Below, in pieces: positions 1-7,848 of a stretch of DNA of 16,846 nt (within the stretch, counting starts at the first letter, position 1; every line of letters starts with the position of its first letter). The position numbers were made by a program, and so were the translations under genes. Source of the stretch: Treponema sp. (GTDB taxonomy: Bacteria; Spirochaetota; Spirochaetia; Treponematales; Treponemataceae); assembly GCA_017613485.1 (NCBI GenBank), contig JAGADS010000283.1:1-16846 (forward strand), read 5' to 3'. A model generated the notes under the pieces. The model searched no databases. It was not told the origin of the DNA and was given only the letters and a program-made list of their open reading frames with translations.

Positions 1-9
1 CACGCCTCC
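1..9 (-). tRNA. Possible 5' end of a second tRNA (cut by window edge)
   Basis: Read on the minus strand, bases 9 to 1 give GGAGGCGTG. This has the form of a tRNA-Ser type acceptor 5' strand (GGAGGCG) followed by the usual T8-purine9. It lies 34 bases downstream of the complete tRNA-Ser on the same strand, as expected for a tandem tRNA pair. Nothing more can be seen, so the identity is a guess. Confidence 0.35.
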
Positions 10-44
10 AAAGTTCAAACCGAAGCCCTAGAGGCTTTCAGTAC

Positions 45-130
45 GGAGCGAGAGGGATTTGAACCCCCGATACCCGTAAGAGTATAACGGTTTTCAAGAC
101 CGCCGCGTTCGACCACTCTGCCATCGCTCC
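45..130 (-). tRNA. tRNA-Ser (anticodon UGA)
   Basis: The minus strand folds as a class II tRNA. The acceptor pairs GGAGCGA with TCGCTCC, and the following base (position 44) is G, the serine discriminator. The anticodon loop is CTTGAAA, so the anticodon is TGA (positions 94-96 on the plus strand) and reads UCA. A long variable arm (TATAC/GGTAT type) and a GGTTCGAATCC T-arm are present. CCA is not encoded. A consensus promoter lies just upstream. Confidence 0.95.
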
Positions 131-144
131 AATAATGTATGTCT

Positions 145-174
145 ATTATATAAAAATTTTATGGATAATGTCAA
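145..174 (-). promoter_or_regulatory. Consensus sigma-70 promoter of the tRNA-Ser gene
   Basis: Read on the minus strand, a perfect TTGACA (169-174) and a perfect TATAAT (145-150) are separated by 18 bases. The predicted start is near 137-138, about 7-8 bases before the mature tRNA 5' end, which fits a stable-RNA promoter. It is divergent from the promoter of the gene at 229. Confidence 0.85.
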
Positions 175-192
175 GCGATTTACTCCGTATAC

Positions 193-222
193 TTGAATTT
201 TCTACTATCTTTTTGCTACAAT
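193..222 (+). promoter_or_regulatory. Promoter with -10 box six bases before the ATG at 229
   Basis: TTGAAT (193-198), an 18-base spacer, then TACAAT (217-222). Only six bases separate the -10 box from the ATG at 229, so the normal start point (+7 from the -10) falls on the start codon. No Shine-Dalgarno sequence precedes this ATG. The simplest reading is a leaderless mRNA. Confidence 0.6.
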
Positions 223-228
223 AAACGC

Positions 229-1293
229 ATGACAAATCAAACTCTCGGGGAATTGCTCCTGCTTTTGCTTTTGGGCATTTCCTGTGCAAGATTCTTTTTT
301 GCACGTCAGGCACATCTGGATCCTCTTTCTGTATTACCGCTTTTAACTTTTATCCTGTGTCTTATTCATATAGCTGCGTTTGAACTTACTACTATGAATG
401 CTTTGATAACGGCAATCGCTTTCCTCAACTTTATCTGGAACATCAGGGCACTTATACGTCTGCATCATAAGCTTGTGGTTGATCATTACGGAATTCTTTT
501 CATCATTGTTTCCATGCTCAACTTGATTGCGGTCATAATCCTTTCTGTATTCGTCATAATCTACAGGCCTGCTAAAATCAACACAAAGACTTATGCGGTT
601 AAAATAAGCCAGCAGAGGTATTGCCTCAAAGAAAACGGCTATGAGGAGTGCTCATCTCCACTTGACTATGCAACATTGATTGTAAACAAATACACAGGCG
701 AAACAAGCGGCGGAAAATCCATCTTGCTCATGCCAGGTGTCCTTTCCTCAAGAAGCATGTACGAGCCTTTCTGCGTAAAGCTTGCACGCGACGGATATAC
801 GGTTTATTCTGCACAGCTGTTCGGAAAAGATGCCTCATGGTTCGGTGACATCAGGGACTCAAGATTCTTAAGGCGTTTCTGCATGATGTATTCCCAGCGC
901 AATAACCCCGAGGAATATGAGGAAGCAATGAAACACAAGGATGAATATTACTCAAGGCTTTCATCTGCAATTCTTCCATTGATTTCCAAAGATTCAGCAG
1001 ACAGGTTTTATATTGTAACGGACGGGGCAGATTTAACTTCAGGCTCAATGCTTTCAAATATGTTCAGCGAAAAAAAGAGTTGTGACGGAATCTATGATCT
1101 TTCTGTGATTCCAACATATTCAACTCCAGAATACGGCCCGATTGAGCAGACCTATCCAATGCTTGCAAAATATTTGTTTGATGTTGACCGTGACGGAACA
1201 TTCTACATGTCCAGCCACATTGCAACTGTGCTTGAGCGTTCAATAGAACAGTCGATTATCGATGCGATGAATTCACCTCGCTCACATTACTAA
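229..1293 (+). CDS. Membrane protein with a degenerate alpha/beta-hydrolase-like domain
   Basis: 354 residues from the ATG at 229. A TTG 12 codons earlier is also in frame but coincides with the -35 box, so I reject it. The N-terminal third is hydrophobic, with about four predicted membrane helices (roughly residues 5-25, 33-55, 57-75 and 88-115). A soluble domain follows that resembles an alpha/beta hydrolase: a strand and oxyanion-type turn in LLMPGVLSSRSMYEP, then LARDGYTVYSAQLFG. Where the family has the G-x-S-x-G nucleophile elbow, this protein reads V-T-D-G-A-D, so the catalytic serine appears to be missing. It may be a pseudo-enzyme or use another residue. I do not recognise a named family. 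It is followed after 9 bases by the Nif3-family gene. Confidence 0.75.
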   Translation: MTNQTLGELLLLLLLGISCARFFFARQAHLDPLSVLPLLTFILCLIHIAAFELTTMNALITAIAFLNFIWNIRALIRLHHKLVVDHYGILFIIVSMLNLIAVIILSVFVIIYRPAKINTKTYAVKISQQRYCLKENGYEECSSPLDYATLIVNKYTGETSGGKSILLMPGVLSSRSMYEPFCVKLARDGYTVYSAQLFGKDASWFGDIRDSRFLRRFCMMYSQRNNPEEYEEAMKHKDEYYSRLSSAILPLISKDSADRFYIVTDGADLTSGSMLSNMFSEKKSCDGIYDLSVIPTYSTPEYGPIEQTYPMLAKYLFDVDRDGTFYMSSHIATVLERSIEQSIIDAMNSPRSHY

Positions 1294-1302
1294 GGATTTC
1301 TT

Positions 1303-2070
1303 ATGGTATTAAATGAACTTGTATCCTACTTCAACTCGATTCTTCAGCCTGAGCTTTATTCCCGCGACCCTTCACTCAATGGTCTTCAGATTACAAACAG
1401 TGCCCCGGATTCAAAACAGATAACAAAGGTGGCATTTGCAACGGATGCATGTGAGGTAACCGCACTTATGGCGGCAGAGAACGGTGCCCAGTTTTTGTTC
1501 ACTCATCACGGTCTTTTCTGGGGAAGATGTCAGTGCATTACAGGCTCACACTATCAGCGTATAAAGGCATTTATTCAGAATGATCTTGCGCTTTATGCAA
1601 GTCATATTCCTCTGGATGCAAACCATGAGGTTGGAAATAATTTCGGAATGGCAATGCGTCTTGGATTAAAAAATATCATGCCATTCGGTTTCTGGCATGG
1701 AATGGAGCTTGGGGCTGTGGGAGAGCTTGACGAGGAGATTTCTGTTGAAGAGCTTTCTGAAAAAATGTTCCCCGATGAAAAAAAGATTCTTCGCATTTAT
1801 CCTTTTGGAAAGCAGCGTGTAAAAAGAGTTGCCGTCATTTCCGGTGGTGCGGCTGAGGATGCGGATCAGGCTCTGGCAGCAGGGGCGGACTGCTTTATCA
1901 CGGGCGAGGTTCAGCATGAGGATTTTCATGTCATAAAGGAACTTGGAATTACGGTGATAGAAGGAGGCCATTATCAGACAGAAACCGTGGGCGTTCAGCT
2001 TATGGCAAAAAAACTTGAAAATGACACAGGACTTCAAACTGTTTTTATAGACTTTAATACAGGACTTTAG
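1303..2070 (+). CDS. Nif3-like dinuclear metal-centre hexameric protein
   Basis: 255 residues, the usual length for short bacterial Nif3/YbgI proteins. The family hallmarks are visible: the metal-binding pair H68-H69 in FTHHGLFW, the conserved SHIPLDANHEVGNN segment with a metal-ligand Asp, GEVQHED, and the C-terminal EGGHYQTE in which His and Glu four residues apart complete the dinuclear site. These proteins form ring-shaped hexamers. The database name 'GTP cyclohydrolase I type 2' rests on weak evidence, and the cellular substrate is not established. The start ATG is preceded by AAGGA at a workable distance, and only 9 bases separate it from the upstream gene, so the two are probably co-transcribed. 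lspA begins 6 bases after its stop. Confidence 0.92.
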   Translation: MVLNELVSYFNSILQPELYSRDPSLNGLQITNSAPDSKQITKVAFATDACEVTALMAAENGAQFLFTHHGLFWGRCQCITGSHYQRIKAFIQNDLALYASHIPLDANHEVGNNFGMAMRLGLKNIMPFGFWHGMELGAVGELDEEISVEELSEKMFPDEKKILRIYPFGKQRVKRVAVISGGAAEDADQALAAGADCFITGEVQHEDFHVIKELGITVIEGGHYQTETVGVQLMAKKLENDTGLQTVFIDFNTGL

Positions 2071-2076
2071 TATATT
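2048..2076 (+). promoter_or_regulatory. Candidate promoter abutting the lspA start
   Basis: TAGACT (2048-2053), 17 bases, TATATT (2071-2076). The -10 box directly touches the ATG at 2077. The predicted start point, about 2083, falls on a second in-frame ATG (third codon). It lies inside the 3' end of the Nif3 gene. The -35 box matches consensus at four of six positions. Confidence 0.45.
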
Positions 2077-2664
2077 ATGAATATGAATAAAGATACTTCA
2101 ACACTTACAGAAAAACAAAAGACACCGCTTAAACAGAAATTGATTCCGTTAATCATGGTGGTGATTACTATTCTCGTTGATCAGATTACAAAAAACCTGG
2201 TCGTAAAGCACATTCCACAGTTCACGCTTTTCTCTGATGCAGATGAATGTGTGGTTCCGATTATCGGAGACTTAGTACGCCTGATTCACGTGCGTAACAA
2301 TGCAGTTGCATTCAGCATCGGGTCAACTCTGTCGCAGTCATGGAGAACTGTCCTTTTTTCATTTGCACCATTGCTTTTGATTATCGTAGTTTTCGTCATT
2401 TATTTCCGCAACAATGATTTTACCAAAGTCCAGCGCTGGGCAATCTGCGGCATTACAGGCGGCGGCATAGGCAATCTGATTGACCGTTTTTTCAGGGATC
2501 AGGGTGTGGTTGATTTCATTGACTGCTATTTCCCGATTTATTTTGAAAGCAAGAGATGGCCTACATTCAACGTGGCGGATTCCGTCATCGTAATCTGCGT
2601 CATAATTCTGTTAATTACTTTCATAGCAAACGAAGTTAAGTCAAGGAGAAAAAAAGATGTCTAA
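2077..2664 (+). CDS. lspA: Lipoprotein signal peptidase (signal peptidase II)
   Basis: 195 residues. It is an integral membrane aspartic protease that removes the signal peptide from diacylglyceryl-modified prolipoproteins, such as the two PotD-type lipoproteins in this window. Four membrane helices are predicted. The conserved blocks are all present: VDQITKNL near residue 35, RNNAVAFSIG (73-82, a variant of the usual NxGAAF), GGGIGNLIDRF with catalytic D136, VVDFIDCY, and FNVADS with catalytic D168. It is about 30 residues longer than typical LspA because of a hydrophilic N-terminus and an insertion near residues 50-65. Translation may begin at the ATG at 2077 or at codon 3 (2083). No Shine-Dalgarno is seen and a -10 box touches the first ATG. 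It overlaps the next gene by 8 bases. Confidence 0.95.
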   Translation: MNMNKDTSTLTEKQKTPLKQKLIPLIMVVITILVDQITKNLVVKHIPQFTLFSDADECVVPIIGDLVRLIHVRNNAVAFSIGSTLSQSWRTVLFSFAPLLLIIVVFVIYFRNNDFTKVQRWAICGITGGGIGNLIDRFFRDQGVVDFIDCYFPIYFESKRWPTFNVADSVIVICVIILLITFIANEVKSRRKKDV

Positions 2665-3046
2665 GCACTCATATACAATTATATTCATTATCATTTCATC
2701 GATATTCAACATCATCATTACATTCGGTTTGATTATCCTGCTGATTGTCCTTAGCTCATTCATTCTGTTCAAGTGCCTGGGATTCAGTCCTGAGGGCAAG
2801 CTTTCCCTTGTTGCAATCCTTGTGAGTTTCCTGGCAGGCCTGATTGGCGGAATGACGATATTCACAAAGCTCTGTGCATGGGCAATAGATAAATTCAACC
2901 TCCAGAACAAACTTGAAAGTCAGGTACTGGGACGCTATCTTCCACGCGGCAAAAAGGCTCCAACATCATCTCCAGACGAACCGCAGACTGTCATGCCTGA
3001 TTCCGTGAAAATCGAGGAAGATGACTACGAGGGCTCCGAAGAATAA
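2657..3046 (+). CDS. Small membrane protein downstream of lspA, unknown function
   Basis: 129 residues. A good Shine-Dalgarno (AAGGAG) lies upstream within the end of lspA, and the gene overlaps lspA by 8 bases, so the two are probably translationally coupled. Two strongly hydrophobic helices are predicted, about residues 7-40 (rich in Ile) and 48-72. A cytoplasmic-type tail follows, with basic residues (YLPRGKKA) and then an acidic end (EEDDYEGSEE). I recognise no domain. Its tight linkage to lspA suggests a lineage-specific membrane role, but no function can be read from the sequence. Confidence 0.8.
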   Translation: MSKHSYTIIFIIISSIFNIIITFGLIILLIVLSSFILFKCLGFSPEGKLSLVAILVSFLAGLIGGMTIFTKLCAWAIDKFNLQNKLESQVLGRYLPRGKKAPTSSPDEPQTVMPDSVKIEEDDYEGSEE

Positions 3047-3059
3047 TTCACTGCACTAC

Positions 3060-3088
3060 TTGAAAATTTTTCGATAAAAAATTAGAAT
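3060..3088 (+). promoter_or_regulatory. Promoter of the gene at 3098
   Basis: TTGAAA (3060-3065), 17 bases, TAGAAT (3083-3088). The predicted start is about 3095, leaving a 5' leader of only about three bases before the ATG at 3098. No Shine-Dalgarno is present, so translation is probably leaderless or nearly so. Confidence 0.65.
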
Positions 3089-3097
3089 GTTTCTATT

Positions 3098-3640
3098 ATG
3101 AGCAGTGATTTGATTAAAGAATTCCTGGATGAAAAATCGTTGAAGGCACTTGATGACTTGCTTTCTGCTGATGATATCTCCAAGGTAAAGAAAAGCGGCG
3201 TTTTAGTTTCTCAGGCCTTTAACTCTACAGACAATGCCTTTAAGGAAATTGCCGAAACCGGAAATTCTGCAGAAGATAAATTGATTTCAAGTTTTAACAA
3301 CAATCTGGTTTTGCTTATTCAAAAAACATGGGTGGAAAAATCAGATGAGGAACTTAAGGCACAGGTTCTTTATCACCTGAAGGAATTTGAAAAACTGATT
3401 CAGGCAAAATCTTACACTGCTTCTTATAAATCATTCCTGGAGATTGTCGATACAGTCGTTTACCTGATGTTCGGAAGCCAGACCAAGACAAAGGACTTTG
3501 ACGAATACGCGCTTAGAATTGATCCTGAATTCGGTATTTTCTGGTGGTACATAAAGTCCCTTCCTGCCGATGTTTCATGGTCGGAAGACAAGACACGCAT
3601 TGCAATACTTTTGGGAATGTATTTCCTGGCAAATTATTGA
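3098..3640 (+). CDS. Conserved-looking hypothetical protein, mostly helical
   Basis: 180 residues, no signal peptide and no membrane segment. The composition is charged and helical throughout (for example KSLKALDDLLSADDISKVKK at the start). The C-terminal part is richer in aromatics (FGIFWWYIKSLPADVSW) and could form a small folded core. I recognise no family. It has its own strong promoter with almost no leader, and the proline operon starts 46 bases downstream with its own Shine-Dalgarno. No key motif points to a reaction. It is probably a cytoplasmic protein restricted to related bacteria. Confidence 0.75.
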   Translation: MSSDLIKEFLDEKSLKALDDLLSADDISKVKKSGVLVSQAFNSTDNAFKEIAETGNSAEDKLISSFNNNLVLLIQKTWVEKSDEELKAQVLYHLKEFEKLIQAKSYTASYKSFLEIVDTVVYLMFGSQTKTKDFDEYALRIDPEFGIFWWYIKSLPADVSWSEDKTRIAILLGMYFLANY

Positions 3641-3685
3641 TAGCAAAAATCAGTGCTTTGCACATTTACTCTGGAGGCCACGCTC

Positions 3686-4948
3686 ATGGATATTAATTCA
3701 GTTTGCATGGAATTAAAAAAAGGAGCCCAAGTTCTGGCCCTTCACGATGCTTTAAGAAAAAATCACGCTCTTCAGCTTGTTGCTGAATCAATCGAAAAAA
3801 ACAAGGCAGAGATTTTCAAGGCAAATGCCATAGACGTAGAAAAGGCCCGTGCATCAGGAATGACAGAGGCACTGGTTGACCGTCTTTCACTTGATGACAA
3901 AAAGCTTGCATCGATTATTGCAGGAATCCAGACAATTATATCTCAGGAAGATCCTGTCGGGAAAGATGTTGCAGGCTGGACTACCCCTGCAGGCATGACG
4001 ATAAGGCAGACTCGTGTTCCGCTTGGTGTGGTTGCGATTATTTACGAGAGCCGCCCTAATGTCACTGTCGATGCATTTGCACTGGCATATAAAAGCGGAA
4101 ATGCAATTCTCTTGAGGGGATCATCTTCCGCACTCAATTCAAACAACGCGATTACAAAGGCAATTGTTCAGGGATTAAAGGATGCAGGTGAAGACGGTGT
4201 TCCTTCTGCAATTCATCTGTGCCAGAGTACGGATCACTCGGATGTTGATCAAATACTTAATGCGGTTGGACTGATTGATGTTGTTCTTCCACGCGGCGGT
4301 AAAAACCTTATAAATTCCGTTGTTAGAAATGCACGTGTTCCTGTAATCGAGACCGGTGCAGGTGTGTGCCATCTTTATGTTGACTGTGACGGAGACCTGG
4401 AGATGGCGGCAAGGATTGCGGAGAATGCAAAGATTCAGAGGCCTGGTGTATGCAATTCAATAGAGACGGTTCTTGTTCATCGCTCGGTTGCAAAGGATTT
4501 CCTTCCTCTCATGGCAAAGGCATTTAACGGAAGGGTGCTTGTAAAGGCAGACAAGGAAAGCCATGCGGTTCTGCAGGGTGTCATGGATGGAGATAAACTT
4601 GTAGAGGCTCAGGACAGCGATTTTGGATTTGAATTCCTTGACTATATCCTTGCGGTAAAGACAGTTTCTTCTGTGGATGAGGCAATCTCACACATCAATA
4701 CACACAATACAAAACACAGCGAGTGCATAGTAACGAACAACCGTGCAACTGCAAGGAAATTCCAGAGGCAGGTAGATGCGGCATGTGTATATGTAAACGC
4801 AAGCACACGTTTTACTGACGGCGGAGAATTCGGCTTTGGGGCAGAACTTGGCATAAGCACACAGAAGCTTCATGTGCGCGGACCTATGGGGGTTACAGCC
4901 TTGACCACGACAAAATTCTTAATTGATGGGGACGGACAGATAAGATGA
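3686..4948 (+). CDS. proA: Glutamate-5-semialdehyde dehydrogenase (gamma-glutamyl phosphate reductase)
   Basis: 420 residues, matching the family (about 417). It catalyses NADPH-dependent reduction of gamma-glutamyl phosphate to glutamate-5-semialdehyde, the second step of proline synthesis. Visible signatures are ESRPNVTVDAFAL, LRGSSSALNSN, and the catalytic cysteine C256 in RPGVCNSIETVL; FTDGGEFGFGAELGIST near the C-terminus is also typical. I chose the ATG at 3686 because GGAGG lies 8 bases before it; an in-frame TTG 11 codons upstream has no such site. The stop overlaps the proB start by four bases (ATGA). This places proA before proB, the reverse of the common proB-proA order. Confidence 0.97.
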   Translation: MDINSVCMELKKGAQVLALHDALRKNHALQLVAESIEKNKAEIFKANAIDVEKARASGMTEALVDRLSLDDKKLASIIAGIQTIISQEDPVGKDVAGWTTPAGMTIRQTRVPLGVVAIIYESRPNVTVDAFALAYKSGNAILLRGSSSALNSNNAITKAIVQGLKDAGEDGVPSAIHLCQSTDHSDVDQILNAVGLIDVVLPRGGKNLINSVVRNARVPVIETGAGVCHLYVDCDGDLEMAARIAENAKIQRPGVCNSIETVLVHRSVAKDFLPLMAKAFNGRVLVKADKESHAVLQGVMDGDKLVEAQDSDFGFEFLDYILAVKTVSSVDEAISHINTHNTKHSECIVTNNRATARKFQRQVDAACVYVNASTRFTDGGEFGFGAELGISTQKLHVRGPMGVTALTTTKFLIDGDGQIR

Positions 4949-5760
4949 CAACCCAAGAGGCAATTCAAAAAGCAAAGAAAATAGTAATCAAATTCGGGAG
5001 CAATTCCCTTGCAAAAGAAGACGGCACAATTAACATAGATTTCCTGAACACCCTTGCCACAAGCTGCTCAAGTCTTATTTCACAGGGCAAGCAGATTATC
5101 ATTGTTTCATCCGGTGCCCAGGTTGCAGGTCTTTCTGCCATTGACGGATGGGCGCATAAAAAGGACATGCACTACAGGCAGGCTCTCTGTGCCATAGGTC
5201 AGGTGGAGCTGATGGACAAGTGGAGGGCGGCTTTTGCAAAACAGAATGTACACGTGGCACAGCTGCTTTTCATCAAGGAAGATTTTGAGGACTATCATCA
5301 CACGCTCAACATGAGGAACACTCTTTTTACACTTGTTGACGAGGGTGTGGTTCCTATCATCAACGAGAACGACAGCGTTTCATTCGAGGAGAACAGCATC
5401 GGCGACAATGACAACCTTTCTGCCCTCACTGCAATTTTGTGGAGCGCGGATCTTCTGATACTGTTCAGCGACATAGACGGAGTTTACACGGACAACCCCA
5501 AGACAAACCCCAATGCCAAGCTGGTTGAGGAAGTAAAGGACATCCCGGCTCTTCTTGAGTCAATCACAATCGGAAAGACTAACAGCTTTGGAACCGGAGG
5601 AATCAGGACAAAGATTCAGGCCGCAGAAAAAGTTACTTCGCACGGCATTCCGATGATCCTGGCAAACAGCAAGAATGAAAAACCGCTTGCATCCCTCATT
5701 GACGGAAGCAAAAAGGGAACATTGTTTTTAACCGACGAATCAAGCGTTAATCCGCACTGA
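4945..5760 (+). CDS. proB: Glutamate 5-kinase, short form without PUA domain
   Basis: 271 residues. It phosphorylates glutamate to gamma-glutamyl phosphate, the committed step of proline synthesis. The amino-acid-kinase fold is complete: KFGSNSLAKEDG near residue 11, VSSGAQVAG, NENDSVSFEE, LLILFSDIDGVYTDNP, and GTGGIRTKIQAA. The roughly 90-residue C-terminal PUA domain found in the E. coli enzyme (367 residues) is absent, and the protein ends soon after the kinase core. Kinase-only forms are known in several lineages. The start overlaps the proA stop in an ATGA arrangement and has no strong Shine-Dalgarno, so translation is probably coupled to proA. Confidence 0.96.
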   Translation: MTTQEAIQKAKKIVIKFGSNSLAKEDGTINIDFLNTLATSCSSLISQGKQIIIVSSGAQVAGLSAIDGWAHKKDMHYRQALCAIGQVELMDKWRAAFAKQNVHVAQLLFIKEDFEDYHHTLNMRNTLFTLVDEGVVPIINENDSVSFEENSIGDNDNLSALTAILWSADLLILFSDIDGVYTDNPKTNPNAKLVEEVKDIPALLESITIGKTNSFGTGGIRTKIQAAEKVTSHGIPMILANSKNEKPLASLIDGSKKGTLFLTDESSVNPH

Positions 5761-5795
5761 AAAAAATACGTTAAGAAATAAACGGGAGGAATAAT

Positions 5796-6644
5796 ATGAA
5801 AGACTTGAACGAGATAAAGATAGGCTGTATCGGAACCGGAATGATGGGTGGTGCCTTGATGCAGGGCATCTCCAAGAAATTCACGGCGGCAAATATTTAT
5901 GTAACGGATGCTGACTTCTCAAAGGCTTCTGACTATGCCCGGACTTACGGACTCAACGTGCTTAAGACGAACGCAGAGATCGTTACGACAAGCGACATTG
6001 TTTTTCTTGCCGTAAAGCCTGCCTATGTAAAGACAGTGCTCCAGGAGATTAAACCACATTTTACAGAGAACAAGGTTCTTGTATCAATGGCAGCGGGAGT
6101 CTCCATCTCAACGCTTCAGTCTGCATTGAACGACAGCGGACTTTCTGCTCCTGACGGAAACAGCGTAATGCCCCATATTATCCGCATAATGCCCAATCTT
6201 CCTGCAACGGTCGGTGAGGCTATGATTGCAATAAGCCCCAGTGCAGATGTCAAGAATGATGAGACGGAAGCCGTAAAGTCACTTCTCAATGCATGTGGAA
6301 AGGCGGAGGTTGTCCCGGAAAAACTGATGGACGGTGTAACTGCTGTCAGCGGCTCAGGACCTGCTTATGCATTCCTTTTCATCGAGGCATTGGCGGATGC
6401 GGCTGTACGTTTTGGAATGCCCAGGGCTCAGGCCTATGTTTATGCGGCACAGACATTGCGTGGAGCAGCCACTATGGCACTGGAGGACGAGCGTTCAATA
6501 AGCGACCTTAAGGATGCAGTGTGCTCTCCGGCGGGAACTACAATAGAAGGTGTAATCGCCCTTGAGAAACATAATTTCCGCGGGGCGGTAATAGATGCAG
6601 CCACAGCCGCCTACAACAAATCGGTAGAGCTGGGCCGCAAATAG
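5796..6644 (+). CDS. proC: Pyrroline-5-carboxylate reductase
   Basis: 282 residues, slightly longer than the usual 260-275. It reduces pyrroline-5-carboxylate to proline with NAD(P)H, the last step of the pathway. The N-terminal Rossmann motif is GCIGTGMMGGALMQG. The C-terminal dimerisation and active-site region is SGSGPAYAFLFIEALADAA followed by CSPAGTTIEGV (the family usually has SPGGTT). A strong Shine-Dalgarno, GGGAGGA, lies 6 bases before the ATG. It follows proB by 35 bases with no terminator seen, giving a complete proABC unit. The gene runs convergently into the second potD-like gene with only 20 bases between the stops. Confidence 0.97.
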   Translation: MKDLNEIKIGCIGTGMMGGALMQGISKKFTAANIYVTDADFSKASDYARTYGLNVLKTNAEIVTTSDIVFLAVKPAYVKTVLQEIKPHFTENKVLVSMAAGVSISTLQSALNDSGLSAPDGNSVMPHIIRIMPNLPATVGEAMIAISPSADVKNDETEAVKSLLNACGKAEVVPEKLMDGVTAVSGSGPAYAFLFIEALADAAVRFGMPRAQAYVYAAQTLRGAATMALEDERSISDLKDAVCSPAGTTIEGVIALEKHNFRGAVIDAATAAYNKSVELGRK

Positions 6645-6664
6645 TTTGAGGTAACTTTGAAACT

Positions 6665-7714
6665 TTAGTTGTATCTTATTTTCTGCCAGATATCGTGAAC
6701 CTTGTCCAGGTCATCACCCAGATCAAGCTTTAGAGTGCAATTGTAAGCCTGCTGTGCGTCATACATGGCAGGTTTTGTTGTAAACTGAAGTGCCTCAAGA
6801 TTTACGACACATGGATAGCGGAATTCATCGATAAAGAGAGCATAGTTTTCCGGGCGGTGAATAAAGTTGATGAATTCATTTGCAAGCTCTGGATGCGGTG
6901 CGTCCTTTAGGATAACCATGCTGTCCAAAGTAGCGGGGCCTCCCTCTTCCGGGATAAAGAAATCGATTGTATCTTCCCAACGGCTCTCATCAACCTCACC
7001 AAAAACAATCTCAGGATATCCCTGACAAAGCCAGAAATCACCGGATGCAAAAGTCTTACCGAACCCCTCCGCGTCAAATTTTGCAAGATTGGGTTTCCAT
7101 TTATTTGAAATCAATTCGTATGCGGCATTCAAATCTGCATCAGACGTGCTGTTCATGTCCTTTCCCTGATAAAGAAGGGCACATCCTATCACCTCACGCA
7201 TCTCGTCCATCATTGTTGAATGTCCTGCAAACTGCGGATCCTCAAAAATATCATAGTCACGGGAATAGTTGGAATCTGTAACCTTGGTTTTATTTACCAT
7301 GATACCTGTCGCACTTAACGCATAGGGAACTGCATACTCCATGTTCGGGTCATAGTCGGCTTTTTCAAGAATAACCGGATTTATCTTGCTGCGGTTGGTG
7401 AATTTACTCTGATCAATTTTCTGAAGCATTCCCTGTTTTATCATTATGGAAACAAAATCATTGGAAGGGATTACAAGGTCATAGCCTTTTGCTCCTGCCC
7501 TGAGCTTGGCATACATCTCGTCACAGGTTGAATAGCTGTCGAGCTTTACGGTGCAGTTGAACTCTTTCTCAAAGGCACTGACTACTTCCTCGGGTGTGTA
7601 ATATGTCCAGTTGTACAGGTAAAGAGTGCGGTCATCTTTTTTTGAACATGAAATCAAGGTGGAAAATGCTGCGGCACAGAAAAGGCCTGAAAGGATTTTG
7701 TTGAAGCGTTTCAA
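6665..7714 (-). CDS. PotD-type polyamine-binding lipoprotein (downstream copy)
   Basis: 349 residues. The start is a TTG at 7714, supported by AGGAG seven bases upstream (7723-7727) and by a proper lipoprotein signal peptide directly after it. The signal ends in the lipobox L20-I21-S22-C23, so the mature protein is anchored by C23. The solute-binding domain begins TLYLYNWTYYTPEEV, the PotD-family strand whose Trp and Tyr line the ligand pocket, and includes GDFWLCQGYPE and the pocket block LDSM. It is expected to capture spermidine or putrescine for an ABC transporter, but no potA, potB or potC lies in the window. It is about two thirds identical by eye to the upstream copy. At the position two residues before the pocket Asp it has Thr, where E. 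coli PotD has Trp. Confidence 0.9.
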   Translation of the reverse strand: MKRFNKILSGLFCAAAFSTLISCSKKDDRTLYLYNWTYYTPEEVVSAFEKEFNCTVKLDSYSTCDEMYAKLRAGAKGYDLVIPSNDFVSIMIKQGMLQKIDQSKFTNRSKINPVILEKADYDPNMEYAVPYALSATGIMVNKTKVTDSNYSRDYDIFEDPQFAGHSTMMDEMREVIGCALLYQGKDMNSTSDADLNAAYELISNKWKPNLAKFDAEGFGKTFASGDFWLCQGYPEIVFGEVDESRWEDTIDFFIPEEGGPATLDSMVILKDAPHPELANEFINFIHRPENYALFIDEFRYPCVVNLEALQFTTKPAMYDAQQAYNCTLKLDLGDDLDKVHDIWQKIRYN

Positions 7715-7725
7715 TTTGAATACTC

Positions 7726-7836
7726 CTAAGTGTTTGTTTTTATTTGGTTATACCCCAATATTTGGGAGGCCTCCTCTATGGAAACCTCCTTTAGACTTGT
7801 TTGTACCGCATGGAGCTCCAACGGAGATAGCGGCAC
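7726..7836 (-). CDS. Candidate small ORF filling the spacer between the potD copies
   Basis: The frame continuing past the TAG stop of the upstream potD copy stays open for 41 codons. From a GTG at 7836 it would give 36 residues, including SPLELHAVQTSLKEVS and IEEASQILGYNQ. This is well balanced, amphipathic and protein-like. Its TAG stop (7726-7728) overlaps the Shine-Dalgarno of the downstream copy, which would suit translational coupling. Against it, no good ribosome binding site precedes the GTG, and the length is within chance. It could also be a remnant of a lost gene or an untranslated spacer. Confidence 0.25.
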   Translation of the reverse strand: MPLSPLELHAVQTSLKEVSIEEASQILGYNQIKTNT

Positions 7837-7848
7837 GTCTATAGTTGA

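Noticed and set aside
3652..3664. Small hairpin GTGC-TTT-GCAC before proA as an attenuator
   Set aside because: Four base pairs only, no T-run and no proline-rich leader peptide.
6640..6680. Possible bidirectional terminator between proC and the convergent potD copy (AGTTT...AAACT)
   Set aside because: The stem is only five A/T-rich pairs with no convincing T-run, so it is too weak to call.
7626..7844. A 72-codon plus-strand frame spanning the potD spacer
   Set aside because: Its first part is antisense to the potD signal peptide. It has no ribosome binding site and no recognisable features.
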